This document shows positions 7,153 through 14,863 of a DNA stretch of 15,386 nt, in pieces. The translations under genes and the position numbers were made by a program. The notes below the pieces were generated by a model, which was not told the DNA's origin, did not search any database, and saw only the letters and a program-made list of their open reading frames with translations. The DNA comes from Polyangiaceae bacterium (GTDB taxonomy: Bacteria; Myxococcota_A; Polyangia; Polyangiales; Polyangiaceae), in contig JAICXU010000014.1 of assembly GCA_025934595.1 (NCBI GenBank), forward strand, positions 1 to 15,386. The letters run 5' to 3'. Every line of letters begins with the position of its first letter. Position 1 is the first letter of the stretch.

Positions 7153-7530
7153 ATGAACCGGCCCGAGTTATTTCGGCTCGCCCGCGTCGTCGCGGCCATC
7201 TTCTTGGTCGTGAGCGGCGTTCGTCATGTGGTGCTCGCGGTCGAAGGCGATCCGAGCGTGCCGCGGCACTGGCTCTTCGTCGGAATCAATCTCGGGCTCG
7301 CGCTCCTGCTCGTGCGCTGGCCGAAAGCGGCGCTCTACGCCACCGCGTTGCTTTCGATCCAGCAGATGGCGAGCCATGGCACGGCGCTCGTTCGTTCGAT
7401 CGAAGCCCCGGGTCCCGTGGACGTCGCATCGCTTGCGGTTTGTCTATTTTTCCCGGCTTTGATCGCGATCCTCGTCGTCGAGCGTCGTTCCTTGCATATT
7501 TTTCGAACGCGGCCGTCGAACGCGCCGTGA
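7153..7530 (+). CDS. Small integral membrane protein, function unknown
   Basis: A 125-residue protein with about four hydrophobic segments: residues about 9-28 (LARVVAAIFLVVSGVRHVVL), 40-57 (HWLFVGINLGLALLLV), 60-73 and 94-110 (LAVCLFFPALIAILVV). It ends in a short basic tail (RRSLHIFRTRPSNAP), which suggests a cytoplasmic C-terminus. I do not recognise the family; the topology resembles small DoxX-like or unnamed membrane proteins, but no defining motif is visible. It starts 20 nt after the CoA-binding gene and its TGA overlaps the GTG of the next gene, so the three are probably one transcript. The Shine-Dalgarno is weak. Confidence 0.7.
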   Translation: MNRPELFRLARVVAAIFLVVSGVRHVVLAVEGDPSVPRHWLFVGINLGLALLLVRWPKAALYATALLSIQQMASHGTALVRSIEAPGPVDVASLAVCLFFPALIAILVVERRSLHIFRTRPSNAP

Positions 7531-8846
7531 ACGCGCCCGACCCGCGAGCCCTTCTTCTCGTGCTGGTCCCGTGCGGGATTCTTCCGGCGTGCGTTCACGC
7601 CCATGGCGGCGAGAGCCGCATCGCCGATCCTCCGACGACGCCGCGAATGAAACGGACCCCGATCGATTTGGCGGCGCTCAAAGTGTTTCGGAACGCGTTT
7701 GCGGTGAGCAGCGTAGGTCCCTACGAACAGCACTTCATCGCTTGGTCCTACGACGTCGAGCCAGCCTTCGAGGAGCTCGGTGTGCGGAAGGATCCCATCA
7801 CCGGAAAGCTCCACATCGACGTCGACAACGGCATGTTCGGAGGGATCGGAGCGCCGCCGAATCCACCCAAGCGTCCGCCGCCGGACGTCGCTCCGTTGCA
7901 ACGCGAGCTCGAAGAAGAGCTGAAAGTCAGAGCGCCGAATGCGCGTCATTGGATCGTGGAGTACGAGGGCGCGTATCGCACCGTGACTCTCCAAGAGATG
8001 ATGCCGACGGTGCCGATCGGCACCTCGAGTCGAATTGGTTGGAACGGATCGGTCGTGCTCGCGGCCGACGCGACTCTCACACATGTGATCGCTTCGGCCG
8101 GTTCCGGCGATTATCAAACCGGATTCGGGATCATCGAGCTGTCCGAGCCCGAGCGATGGGTCGACTACTCGCTTCCCACGGGTGAGAACGGAGCGAAGCT
8201 GCTCATCGACTCCTATCTCGATCCGAAGCTCGAGTCGCCCGAGAAGACGGCGCTCACGGACGCGGCGCTCGAGGCCGCGCGTCGGCTCGATTCGAATCTG
8301 CCTGGACCGACGATCGCGGAAATCGCACGAAAACAAGGCGATTCATTGCTACCGCGCGGCATCGATCAAAAAATCCGCGTGCACATTGCGTTCTACGCCA
8401 GGCCGAAAGCGGGAATTCCGTTCGACCGACAGCAGCAGGTCGTCGTCCCCGTCGAGCTCGACATGACGAAGGCGGCCCATGGACCTACGACGGGTGCCCG
8501 CGACGGGATCTTGGGAGGCGTGCGTTTCCACGTCGAAGCGACGTTGACGCCGCACACGGCGATGCCGTCGCCGTCCGGCTCGGGCCCTCGGAAGTTCGAC
8601 GGTACCCTTCATCTTTTGATTACCGATGGCCGTGGTCACACGTTCGATCGGTCGTACCCCGCGACCGGCGATCTACTGGTAGACGGCGATGTCGTGGCGT
8701 TGGCTGCGGGTCTGTCGATACCGGGCTCGTCGGGCCCGTCGCCGGAAATGGACGCGCTGCGCATGACATTTCCGGGACAGGGAGATTTCAGAATGATCGA
8801 CATGTACATCACCGCCGCCCTCGAGTGGGATCCGCGCGAGCACTAG
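7527..8846 (+). CDS. Predicted lipoprotein, function unknown
   Basis: A 439-residue exported protein I do not recognise. The GTG start at 7527 overlaps the upstream TGA (GTGA), the usual layout of coupled genes; the frame is open further upstream but there it overlaps two other genes. The N-terminus has a hydrophobic core (residues about 8-21) and a lipobox-like LPAC with Cys22, but only one positive charge before the core, so the signal is slightly atypical. After a Pro-rich linker come segments with charged helices (PLQRELEEELKV) and many beta-type stretches, including IRVHIAFYARPKAG, RFHVEATLTPHT, FDGTLHLLITDGRG and MIDMYITAALEWD near the C-terminus. No catalytic motif is evident. Its stop codon overlaps the stop of the convergent NlpC/P60-like gene (shared CTAG). 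Confidence 0.75.
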   Translation: MNAPDPRALLLVLVPCGILPACVHAHGGESRIADPPTTPRMKRTPIDLAALKVFRNAFAVSSVGPYEQHFIAWSYDVEPAFEELGVRKDPITGKLHIDVDNGMFGGIGAPPNPPKRPPPDVAPLQRELEEELKVRAPNARHWIVEYEGAYRTVTLQEMMPTVPIGTSSRIGWNGSVVLAADATLTHVIASAGSGDYQTGFGIIELSEPERWVDYSLPTGENGAKLLIDSYLDPKLESPEKTALTDAALEAARRLDSNLPGPTIAEIARKQGDSLLPRGIDQKIRVHIAFYARPKAGIPFDRQQQVVVPVELDMTKAAHGPTTGARDGILGGVRFHVEATLTPHTAMPSPSGSGPRKFDGTLHLLITDGRGHTFDRSYPATGDLLVDGDVVALAAGLSIPGSSGPSPEMDALRMTFPGQGDFRMIDMYITAALEWDPREH

Positions 8847-10243
8847 CCGCGCGATCCGAAGAAGCCGGCGTCACCGAACGTGAACATTCCGCCGTCGCCG
8901 CCCAGGAGCCAATAGCCGCGCCCATCGGGAGTCGCGCTTGCGCCGACGACGGCAGAATTCAGCTTCGTGTCGCCCATCGATCCGTAGAACGCCGCGTCGC
9001 CGAACGAGAACATGCCGCCGTCGGACGCAACGAGCCAGTAGCCATTCCCGCTCGCCGTCGCGATCACGCCGACGACGGGTCCATTCAGCGATTTCCCGCC
9101 CATCGATCCGTAAAATCCTGCGTCGCCGAACGCGAAGAGACCGCCGTCGGAAGCCGCGAGCCAATACCCTTTTCCGCTCGGCGTCCGAGCGATGCCGACG
9201 ACGGGCGCGTTCAATCCTTTGCCGCCCATCGATCCGTAGAACGCCGCGTCGCCGAACGCGAAGAGGCCGCCGTCGGAAGCTGCGAGCCAATAGCCGCCGC
9301 CGGTGGGTGTTGCAGCGATGCCGACGATCGGCGCGTTCAGAGGTTTGCCTCCCATCGATCCGAAGAACGCAGCGTCGCCGAACGAGAAGAGACCGCCGTC
9401 GGCGCCCGCGAGCCAGTAGCCTCCACCGCTCGGCGTGGCCGCGATGCCGATGATCGGCGCGCTCAGCGCCTTTCCGCCCATCGATCCGTGGAACGCGGCG
9501 TCGCCGTACGTGAACACGCCGCCGTCGCTTCCCGCGATCCAATATCCTCGCCCGCTCGCGTCGTGCGCGACCCCCGTGTACGCAGGCGGCGCAGGCTGCG
9601 ACGCGGTCGCGCCGCCTTCTTGAATGCCGTCGAAGCGAATCGCGTGGAACGTCATCCCGTTGTAGGAGACGTGGATGATCGATCCGCTGATCGACACCGA
9701 CGACGTGAATTCATGCGCATACGGCGTGCTCGAGCTACAGCCGGGCTCTTCGATGAACGTCGCCACGCCAGGGCCTGCCCAATTCTTGAACAGCATCACG
9801 TGCTCGTCGTTGTTCACGGCGTCGCCCGGCTGCAGATCGGAAGCCGCGATCTCCTGCGTGACGCTCGTGTCGAACGGCGCGAAGCCGTACGTCGTGCGAC
9901 CCGGCGCGGGCAGTCCCCACGCCCACGAAACGAGGCCGGAGCAATCGGATCGATACGCGTCCCAGGCCGCGTTGTCGGTGCGCTCGCACACCGCCGAGCA
10001 CGAGGAATCGAAGTCGCGCGCATGATTCGCCGATTGGCAATAAAGGAGCTGAGCGCCGACCCACTGTTCGGCGCGGCCGATCGCGTCTCCGCGTGTGAGC
10101 TCGGAGGCAGCGGATTGATCGACGCCGTCTTCTGCCGGCGCCGACGACGAGGAGCAACCCGTGAGAAAACTCGCGCCGAGCACGAGGCTCGCTGCGAGAC
10201 GAACGATGCGCGGACCGACGAGATGCGAGAGGATTCGGCTCAT
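8843..10243 (-). CDS. NlpC/P60-like (C40-type) lipoprotein with C-terminal 42-residue repeats
   Basis: A 466-residue exported lipoprotein. The signal ends in lipobox LTGC with Cys30, followed by a Ser/Asp-rich linker. Residues about 50-205 resemble an NlpC/P60 cysteine peptidase: Cys101 in the signature DCSGLVSWAWG, the motif LQPGDAV, and His148 in DEHVMLF as second catalytic residue; the third is uncertain (Glu165 or His177). Cys69, Cys82, Cys86 and Cys169 could form disulfides. Residues 233-466 are six units with period 42 (GYW...SDGGLFAFGDAAFYGSMGG...), the last shortened. Similar repeats occur in secreted actinobacterial proteins. The family cleaves peptidoglycan peptides; the repeats may bind wall or carbohydrate (inference). 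ATG 10243 has GGGAG 8 nt upstream; a longer start at 10276 is less likely. Confidence 0.87.
   Translation of the reverse strand: MSRILSHLVGPRIVRLAASLVLGASFLTGCSSSSAPAEDGVDQSAASELTRGDAIGRAEQWVGAQLLYCQSANHARDFDSSCSAVCERTDNAAWDAYRSDCSGLVSWAWGLPAPGRTTYGFAPFDTSVTQEIAASDLQPGDAVNNDEHVMLFKNWAGPGVATFIEEPGCSSSTPYAHEFTSSVSISGSIIHVSYNGMTFHAIRFDGIQEGGATASQPAPPAYTGVAHDASGRGYWIAGSDGGVFTYGDAAFHGSMGGKALSAPIIGIAATPSGGGYWLAGADGGLFSFGDAAFFGSMGGKPLNAPIVGIAATPTGGGYWLAASDGGLFAFGDAAFYGSMGGKGLNAPVVGIARTPSGKGYWLAASDGGLFAFGDAGFYGSMGGKSLNGPVVGVIATASGNGYWLVASDGGMFSFGDAAFYGSMGDTKLNSAVVGASATPDGRGYWLLGGDGGMFTFGDAGFFGSRG
8846..9547 (-). repeat. Six tandem 126-bp coding repeats (42-residue units)
   Basis: Reading on the minus strand the units are 9547-9422, 9421-9296, 9295-9170, 9169-9044, 9043-8918 and a short 8917-8846 ending at the stop. 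Units keep frame exactly, with the core FGDAAFYGSMGG almost invariant, and the middle units are also very similar at DNA level. A half-unit (YTGVAHDASGR, residues 222-232) precedes the first, so the array could close as a six-bladed beta-propeller with the first and last halves joined. Confidence 0.9.
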
Positions 10244-10359
10244 GACGTTTGCTCCCTCCGTGCGCTCTTGGGGCACGCATTCGGTATAAAGTCGAAAGAA
10301 GCACGGGCGACTTAATGCAGGATTAAGCCGGCGCGGCGCGGCTGGATCGCACGAAGACC
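10244..10359. promoter_or_regulatory. Divergent promoter region, NlpC/P60-like lipoprotein / STAND ATPase
   Basis: A 116-nt divergent gap. TATAAA at 10285-10290 is a good -10 candidate for the plus-strand ATPase gene. Read on the other strand the same place gives TTTATA, a possible -10 for the lipoprotein. No convincing -35 is seen on either strand, which would fit activator-dependent promoters. The site at 10311-10327 lies between the plus-strand -10 and the ATPase start. Confidence 0.45.
10311..10327. promoter_or_regulatory. CTTAAT-N5-ATTAAG site, candidate operator
   Basis: A perfect 6-bp inverted repeat with a 5-nt spacer. It is also a direct repeat of TTAA (10312 and 10323) with an 11-bp step, the spacing used by OmpR/PhoB/PmrA-type regulators. 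TTAA is scarce in this GC-rich window. A similarly phased pair stands before the TolC-like gene at 14822-14843, so it may be a site for the OmpR-type regulator encoded downstream. A dimeric repressor using the dyad is the alternative. Confidence 0.45.
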
Positions 10360-12891
10360 ATGAGCGCGAAAAATCACGATCGCCCGGGAAATATAGGGCC
10401 GGCGCGCGATGCGTTCGTCGGCCGCGCGCGCGAGCTTCGGGATGTCGCGTCTCTCTTCGAAGAGGGCGCGCGCCTCGTCACCCTCTTCGGACCGGGCGGC
10501 ATCGGCAAGACGCGGTTCGCGAAGCGCGTTGCATCGGAGGTCGAATCGAACGGCGCGTGGCTCGTCGATTGGACGAGCGCGAAGACCGAACGCGACGCCA
10601 TTCTCGCCGCCGCGCGTGCGCTCGGCGTGTCGCTCAAAAAAAGCGGAGACGCGATCGACCAGATCGGTCGCGACCTTGCTTCGAAGAAATCGGCGCTCGT
10701 CGTCCTCGACAATTGCGAGCAGATCGTGAGCGTGGCGGCGAAGCTCGTCTCCGCGTGGCTCGACAGAACGCCGGAAGCAAAATTCCTCGCGACCTCGCGC
10801 GAGACCCTGCATGTCGCGGGCGAGCGAACCTACGAGCTCGAGCCACTGCCCATCGCATCGGATGCACGGGCGCTGTTCGTCGATCGCGCGCGGCTCGTGC
10901 GACCGGAATGGAGCTCCGAAAGCGATCCGGAAATTTTGTCGCTGCTCCTCGAAAAGCTGGAAGGCATCCCGCTCGCGATCGAGCTCGCCGCGGCGAGGAT
11001 GCGCGTGCTGGACGTGAAGACGCTCGCGGAACGGCTGTCGCATCGCCTCGATGCGCTGAGCGCCGGACCGCGCGGATCGCAGGATCGGCACGGCTCACTC
11101 CGAGCCGCCATCGCGTGGTCGTGGGACATGTGCGAGACCTGGGAAAAGCGCGCGCTCGCGCAGCTCTCCGTATTCGAAGGCGGATTTTCCCTCGATGCGG
11201 CGGAAGCAACTTTGTCGGTCGGCGTGCCTGCGCTCGATGTGCTGCATGCGCTCGCGGACAAATCGCTCGTGCGCGCGTACGAGCCCGAAGGATTTCCGGG
11301 CGAGCTTCGCTATCGCATGCTGGAGACGGTCCGTGAATTCGCGGCCGAGAAGCTCGCGGCGTCGGACGAGCTCGAGGCCACGCGCGCGAGACATGCGCAG
11401 CATTACTTGCGCACGGGAACCTCGTGGGAAGCCGAGACGTGGCACGGCGGCGTCGAGTCCCCTCGCCGGCTTGCGCTCGATCTCGACAATCTCCTCGGCG
11501 TCCATGCGCGCGCTCGTGCAGAAAGATCCGTCGACGCGCTGCGAGCCGCGATCGCGCTCTTTCCAATCTTCGCAGCACGCGGACCGTTCGATGCGTTCCT
11601 CGATCTGCTCGATGCGAAAAAAGACGAGCCGCTCCTCGCCCGAGCGCCGGAAGATCTTCGCGCGCGGTATCTCATCGTGCGAGGTCGCGCGCATCAAGTG
11701 ACGGGGCGTCGAGCGGAGAGCGCGGCGGACTATGCCGCGGCGCTGAAAGAAGCGCGCAAGACGAGCGACGCGATTTTGACGGCGCGGACGCTCGTGTACG
11801 TCGGCACGTCGGAGCGTCTCGACGGCCGGCTCGCCGATGCGCGCGATCGGTTCGAAGCGGCGCTGCGTCTCTTCGACGAGCAAGTGCAGCCACGCGCATC
11901 GGCGATCGTGCTCAGCGCGCTCGGCGCGATCGATCTCGTCTCGCGCGATCTGCCGCGCGCGAGGCTCACGCTGCTTCGCGCGATCGATACGCTGGCGGGT
12001 CTCGGCGATCGATCGGCGCGCGCGATGGTGCAAATCGACTTCGGCCTCGTCGAGCAGGAGCTCGGCGACCTCGAGAGCGCGCGCACCGCGCTCGACGAAG
12101 CGTGGAAGGTGCATCGCGACGCAGGGAATCGGCGATTCATGGGAATCGCGGCCGGATATCGCGCCGGCGTCGAGCTCGAATCCGGAAATCGCGAGCGCGC
12201 GCTCGTGCTCTACGACGAAGCGCTCGGCTCGATCGGCGGAATCGGCGACGCGAAGCTCGAAGCGGTCTTCGGATCCGCGCGCGCGGCGATCCTCGCGAAG
12301 AACGGGCACCTCGAAGACGCCGAGCTCGGTTTCGATGCGGCAGAGAAGAGCGCGGCCCTCCAAGGGGAGCCTCGCATCGTCGCGACCGTAGCGTTGCACC
12401 GCGGACATCTCGATCTCGCGCGCGGTGATCGTGCGGCTGCCATCGGGCGGCGCGCGGCGGCTGCGGGATTGCTCGAGCAATCGGACGACGTGCGGTTCGC
12501 GCTGCGCATTTTGGATGCCGCGCTCGGGACCGCGAAAGAGGACGCGCCCACGCACGACGACGCGCTCGTGATCGCGCACGATGGTCGATGGTTCAAAGCC
12601 CCGAACGCCGCCGAACGATCGGAGCTCGGCAAACGTGAAACGCTGAAGCGCATCTTGCTCGAGCTCGCGCGACGGCGCGTCGAAACACCGGGAATTCCTG
12701 CATCGCGCGACGATCTCGTGACCGTGGGTTGGCCGGGCGAGAAGCTCGATGCGGACTCCGCGAACAATCGTTTGAGCGTGGCGCTCTCCGAGCTCCGCCG
12801 AGCAGGTCTGCGTGACGTGCTGTTGCACGTCGAGGGTGGACACATGATCGATGCGCGTGTGCCGGTCGTGCTCGATCGCGCGGCGTGCTAA
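10360..12891 (+). CDS. STAND-type ATPase regulator: NB-ARC-like domain, TPRs, C-terminal winged helix
   Basis: An 843-residue cytoplasmic regulator of the AfsR/MalT-like STAND type. The NTPase domain begins at FVGRARELRDV; Walker A is GPGGIGKT with Lys50, Walker B is LVVLDNCE with Asp117, and a later FLATSRE and the GIPLAIELAAARMRVL motif match the family. A helical/winged segment follows (to about 340), then TPR-like helical repeats at about 428-715. The last 110 residues look like an OmpR/SARP-type winged helix: SRDDLVTVGWPGEKLDADSANNRLSVALSELRRAG is split here as SRDDLVTVGWPG (782-793), NNRLSVALSELRRAG and LLHVEGGHMID. In SARPs the DNA-binding domain is usually N-terminal, so the order is reversed. 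It probably binds DNA in an ATP- and ligand-controlled way; ligand and targets are unknown. It ends 9 nt before the response regulator. Confidence 0.87.
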   Translation: MSAKNHDRPGNIGPARDAFVGRARELRDVASLFEEGARLVTLFGPGGIGKTRFAKRVASEVESNGAWLVDWTSAKTERDAILAAARALGVSLKKSGDAIDQIGRDLASKKSALVVLDNCEQIVSVAAKLVSAWLDRTPEAKFLATSRETLHVAGERTYELEPLPIASDARALFVDRARLVRPEWSSESDPEILSLLLEKLEGIPLAIELAAARMRVLDVKTLAERLSHRLDALSAGPRGSQDRHGSLRAAIAWSWDMCETWEKRALAQLSVFEGGFSLDAAEATLSVGVPALDVLHALADKSLVRAYEPEGFPGELRYRMLETVREFAAEKLAASDELEATRARHAQHYLRTGTSWEAETWHGGVESPRRLALDLDNLLGVHARARAERSVDALRAAIALFPIFAARGPFDAFLDLLDAKKDEPLLARAPEDLRARYLIVRGRAHQVTGRRAESAADYAAALKEARKTSDAILTARTLVYVGTSERLDGRLADARDRFEAALRLFDEQVQPRASAIVLSALGAIDLVSRDLPRARLTLLRAIDTLAGLGDRSARAMVQIDFGLVEQELGDLESARTALDEAWKVHRDAGNRRFMGIAAGYRAGVELESGNRERALVLYDEALGSIGGIGDAKLEAVFGSARAAILAKNGHLEDAELGFDAAEKSAALQGEPRIVATVALHRGHLDLARGDRAAAIGRRAAAAGLLEQSDDVRFALRILDAALGTAKEDAPTHDDALVIAHDGRWFKAPNAAERSELGKRETLKRILLELARRRVETPGIPASRDDLVTVGWPGEKLDADSANNRLSVALSELRRAGLRDVLLHVEGGHMIDARVPVVLDRAAC

Positions 12892-12900
12892 AAATGTGGC

Positions 12901-13584
12901 GTGCGCATTCTGCTCGTCGAGGACAGCCCTCGCGTCTCCGAGTCGATTGGCGCCGCGCTTCGTTCGCGCGGCTGGTCGGTCACGTCCGCAGATACGGCGG
13001 CGCGCGCATCGGCCCTCATCGGCGAGCAGAGCTTCGACGTCGCCGTGGTCGACGTCGGATTGCCCGATCGCTCCGGCCTCGAGTGGTGCGTCGAGCAACG
13101 CCGCGCCGGCACCGACACTCCGATCCTTTTTCTCACCGCGCGCACGCACGTGAAAGATCGCGTGGCTGGGCTCGAAGCCGGCGCCGACGACTATCGCGCA
13201 AAACCGAACGCTATGGACGAGCTCGTCGCCCGCGTGATCGCGCTTTCGCGCCGCGCGCCACGTTGGACGGGCGCGTCTCGCAGCTACGGCAAGCTCGCGA
13301 TCGATCGCGACCGACGTACGATTTCGTTCGACGGCAATCCACTCACGTTCACCCCGCGCGAGCTCGACGTCGTCATCGCGATCGCGTGGCGCGAGGGCCG
13401 TGTGATCTCGCGCGACGAGCTCCTCGAATCGGTGTGGGGCGAGGTCACCGAACGCGCCGCAAAAAGCCTCGAAGTGCTCCTCGTGCGCATTCGCCGCAAG
13501 CTTGCCGCCCACGACCTCGACGCGATTCGAACCGCACGCAACTTGGGATACGCATGGGCGCTCGAAGCCTCCAAGCTCGACTGA
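12901..13584 (+). CDS. OmpR-family response regulator
   Basis: A 227-residue two-domain regulator. Receiver: MRILLVEDSP with E7-D8, phospho-acceptor Asp51 in VVDVGLPDRSG, the Thr of FLTAR, and Lys101 in DDYRAKP. The C-terminal winged helix (about 125-225) shows LTFTPRELDVVIAIA, VISRDELLESVWG, AAKSLEVLLVRIRRKL and the final hairpin IRTARNLGYAW, all typical of OmpR/PhoB. It starts at GTG 12901, because the nearby ATG 12894 is out of frame; no Shine-Dalgarno is seen, so translation is likely coupled to the ATPase gene 9 nt upstream. The kinase gene starts inside its last 31 nt. With a TolC-like gene downstream it resembles regulators of CzcRS/CusRS/QseBC type, but the ligand is not determined. 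It probably binds the 11-bp-phased direct repeats noted nearby. Confidence 0.93.
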   Translation: MRILLVEDSPRVSESIGAALRSRGWSVTSADTAARASALIGEQSFDVAVVDVGLPDRSGLEWCVEQRRAGTDTPILFLTARTHVKDRVAGLEAGADDYRAKPNAMDELVARVIALSRRAPRWTGASRSYGKLAIDRDRRTISFDGNPLTFTPRELDVVIAIAWREGRVISRDELLESVWGEVTERAAKSLEVLLVRIRRKLAAHDLDAIRTARNLGYAWALEASKLD

Positions 13585-14828
13585 CGATCCGCATCTTCGT
13601 GTGGGCGGGAATCGTCCTCACCGTCGTCGCCGTCGCCGCCGTCGTCGTCACCGATCGCTTGCTCGCGGACGGCGACACGCAAGCCGCCATGACGGGCGCC
13701 AAGGCCTCCCTCGATGCGGTCACACGCGAGCTCGCGGAAGGCGATCCGATCGCCACGGCGGAGTCCGAGGTCGCGGCGGAGGCACGCGCATCGGGCTTGC
13801 ATCTGGAATTCACGCCGCGCGGTGATTCGGCTGCAAAAACCAGCGTGGCGCCGGGAACGTGCATCGACGTCGCCGACGATGGCGGTCACGCGTGGCGTGC
13901 GTGCGCCGCGGCCGATGCCGACCGAATCGCGACTGCCGAGGTCGCCGTCGGAGCGCATCGCGATGCCGTTCGATCGCTCGCGCGAGGAATGGCGCTCGTC
14001 TTGGTGGCGGCGTTCGCGTTTCTCTTCCTCGCGCTCCGTCGCTCGATCCGCGCGCCGATCGACGAGCTCGGCGCGCTCGTGAAATGGAGCGAGGCCGTCG
14101 TCGAAGAAGAAGCGCCGCGCGCGCTGCCCGAAGCGCACACCGACGAGATCGAGAAATTGGAGCGCTCGTTCGACGCGCTCGTAAAGCGTCTTTTTCGCGC
14201 GCTCGAACGCGAGCGAGCAAGCAGCGCGCACATCGCGCACGAATTGCGGACGCCGCTCACGTCGATCGTCGCCGATCTCGATCAGCTGCAAACGACCGCG
14301 CCCGACGCGCGAGCCATCGTCGATCGCGTCCGCGCCGACGTGCTGCGGCTCGCCGAGGTCATCGACGCCGTGCTACACCTCTCGTCGACCGAGCAACGCA
14401 TCGAAGGAGCGCTCGTCAACGTCGCCGACGTCGTGCGCGAGGTCGCGCCGACCGGCTCCGAGCTCACCGCGCCCGACGAAGCGCTCGTTCGAGGAGACGA
14501 GCGGCTCCTCACGCTCGCATTGAAAAATATTTTGCGAAACGCAGACGCCTACGGGAGCGGCGCCGACAAACTGGCGGTATCGCGACATGGCGATCTCGTG
14601 GAGATCAGCGTGTCGGATCGCGGACGCGGCGTGCCCGATGCCGTGCGCGAAAAAATGTTCGAGCGCTATTGGCGCGGCGAAGCCGACGGCAGCGGCAGCG
14701 GGCTCGGGCTCGCGCTCGTTCGCGCCGTGGCCGAGCGTCACGGCGGCTTCGCGAGCGCCAAACCCGCGCCGAACGGTGGGCTCGCGGTGGCGATCTCGGT
14801 TCCGCTCGTGACGTGGAGCGACCATTAG
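13554..14828 (+). CDS. Membrane sensor histidine kinase
   Basis: A 424-residue inner-membrane kinase, partner of the upstream OmpR-type regulator. TM1 is residues about 11-33, TM2 about 146-162, leaving a periplasmic sensor of roughly 110 residues. A HAMP-like linker follows (RRSIRAPIDELGAL). The dimerisation domain has His229 in HIAHELRTPLTSI. The ATPase domain has the N box with Asn329 (LKNILRNADAYG), G1 DRGRGVP, F box MFERYWRG and G2 SGSGLGLAL. The sensor contains Cys103, His112 and Cys117 close together, which could bind metal or form a disulfide. ATG 13554 lies inside the regulator gene (31-nt overlap) with GGGA 5 nt upstream. Arrangement and length match QseC/CusS-type kinases; the signal is unknown. 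Confidence 0.92.
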   Translation: MGARSLQARLTIRIFVWAGIVLTVVAVAAVVVTDRLLADGDTQAAMTGAKASLDAVTRELAEGDPIATAESEVAAEARASGLHLEFTPRGDSAAKTSVAPGTCIDVADDGGHAWRACAAADADRIATAEVAVGAHRDAVRSLARGMALVLVAAFAFLFLALRRSIRAPIDELGALVKWSEAVVEEEAPRALPEAHTDEIEKLERSFDALVKRLFRALERERASSAHIAHELRTPLTSIVADLDQLQTTAPDARAIVDRVRADVLRLAEVIDAVLHLSSTEQRIEGALVNVADVVREVAPTGSELTAPDEALVRGDERLLTLALKNILRNADAYGSGADKLAVSRHGDLVEISVSDRGRGVPDAVREKMFERYWRGEADGSGSGLGLALVRAVAERHGGFASAKPAPNGGLAVAISVPLVTWSDH

Positions 14829-14843
14829 GAAACCGTTAGGAAT
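14822..14843. promoter_or_regulatory. Direct repeat CCATTAGGAAA / CCGTTAGGAAT, candidate OmpR-type regulator box
   Basis: Two 11-bp units in tandem with two mismatches, 14822-14832 and 14833-14843, overlapping the kinase stop codon. An 11-bp direct-repeat step is the hallmark of OmpR/PhoB-family sites. They sit 20 nt before the TolC-like GTG. TAGGGT at 14851-14856 could be a weak -10, putting a start of transcription near the GTG itself; this part is speculative. Confidence 0.5.
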
Positions 14844-14863
14844 GGAGGCGTAGGGTTCGCGGA

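Noticed and set aside
8846..9547. CRISPR array or satellite DNA
   Set aside because: The period is 126 bp, there is no repeat-spacer alternation, and all units stay in frame as protein repeats.
8825..10315. Plus-strand open frame of 496 codons with repeated HRSVERRVAERE-like units
   Set aside because: Its periodicity is simply the 126-bp repeat of the minus-strand gene read backwards. The minus frame has a lipobox, a Cys-peptidase signature and a good ribosome binding site.
12894..12896. ATG as start of the OmpR-type regulator
   Set aside because: It is out of frame with the receiver; GTG 12901 gives the canonical MRILLVEDS start.
11095..13512. Long minus-strand open frame (805 codons) opposite the ATPase and response regulator genes
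   Set aside because: Its translation is rich in Arg/Glu/His without motifs, it spans two well-supported genes and their junction, and it has no ribosome binding site. It is the usual mirror frame of GC-rich coding sequence.
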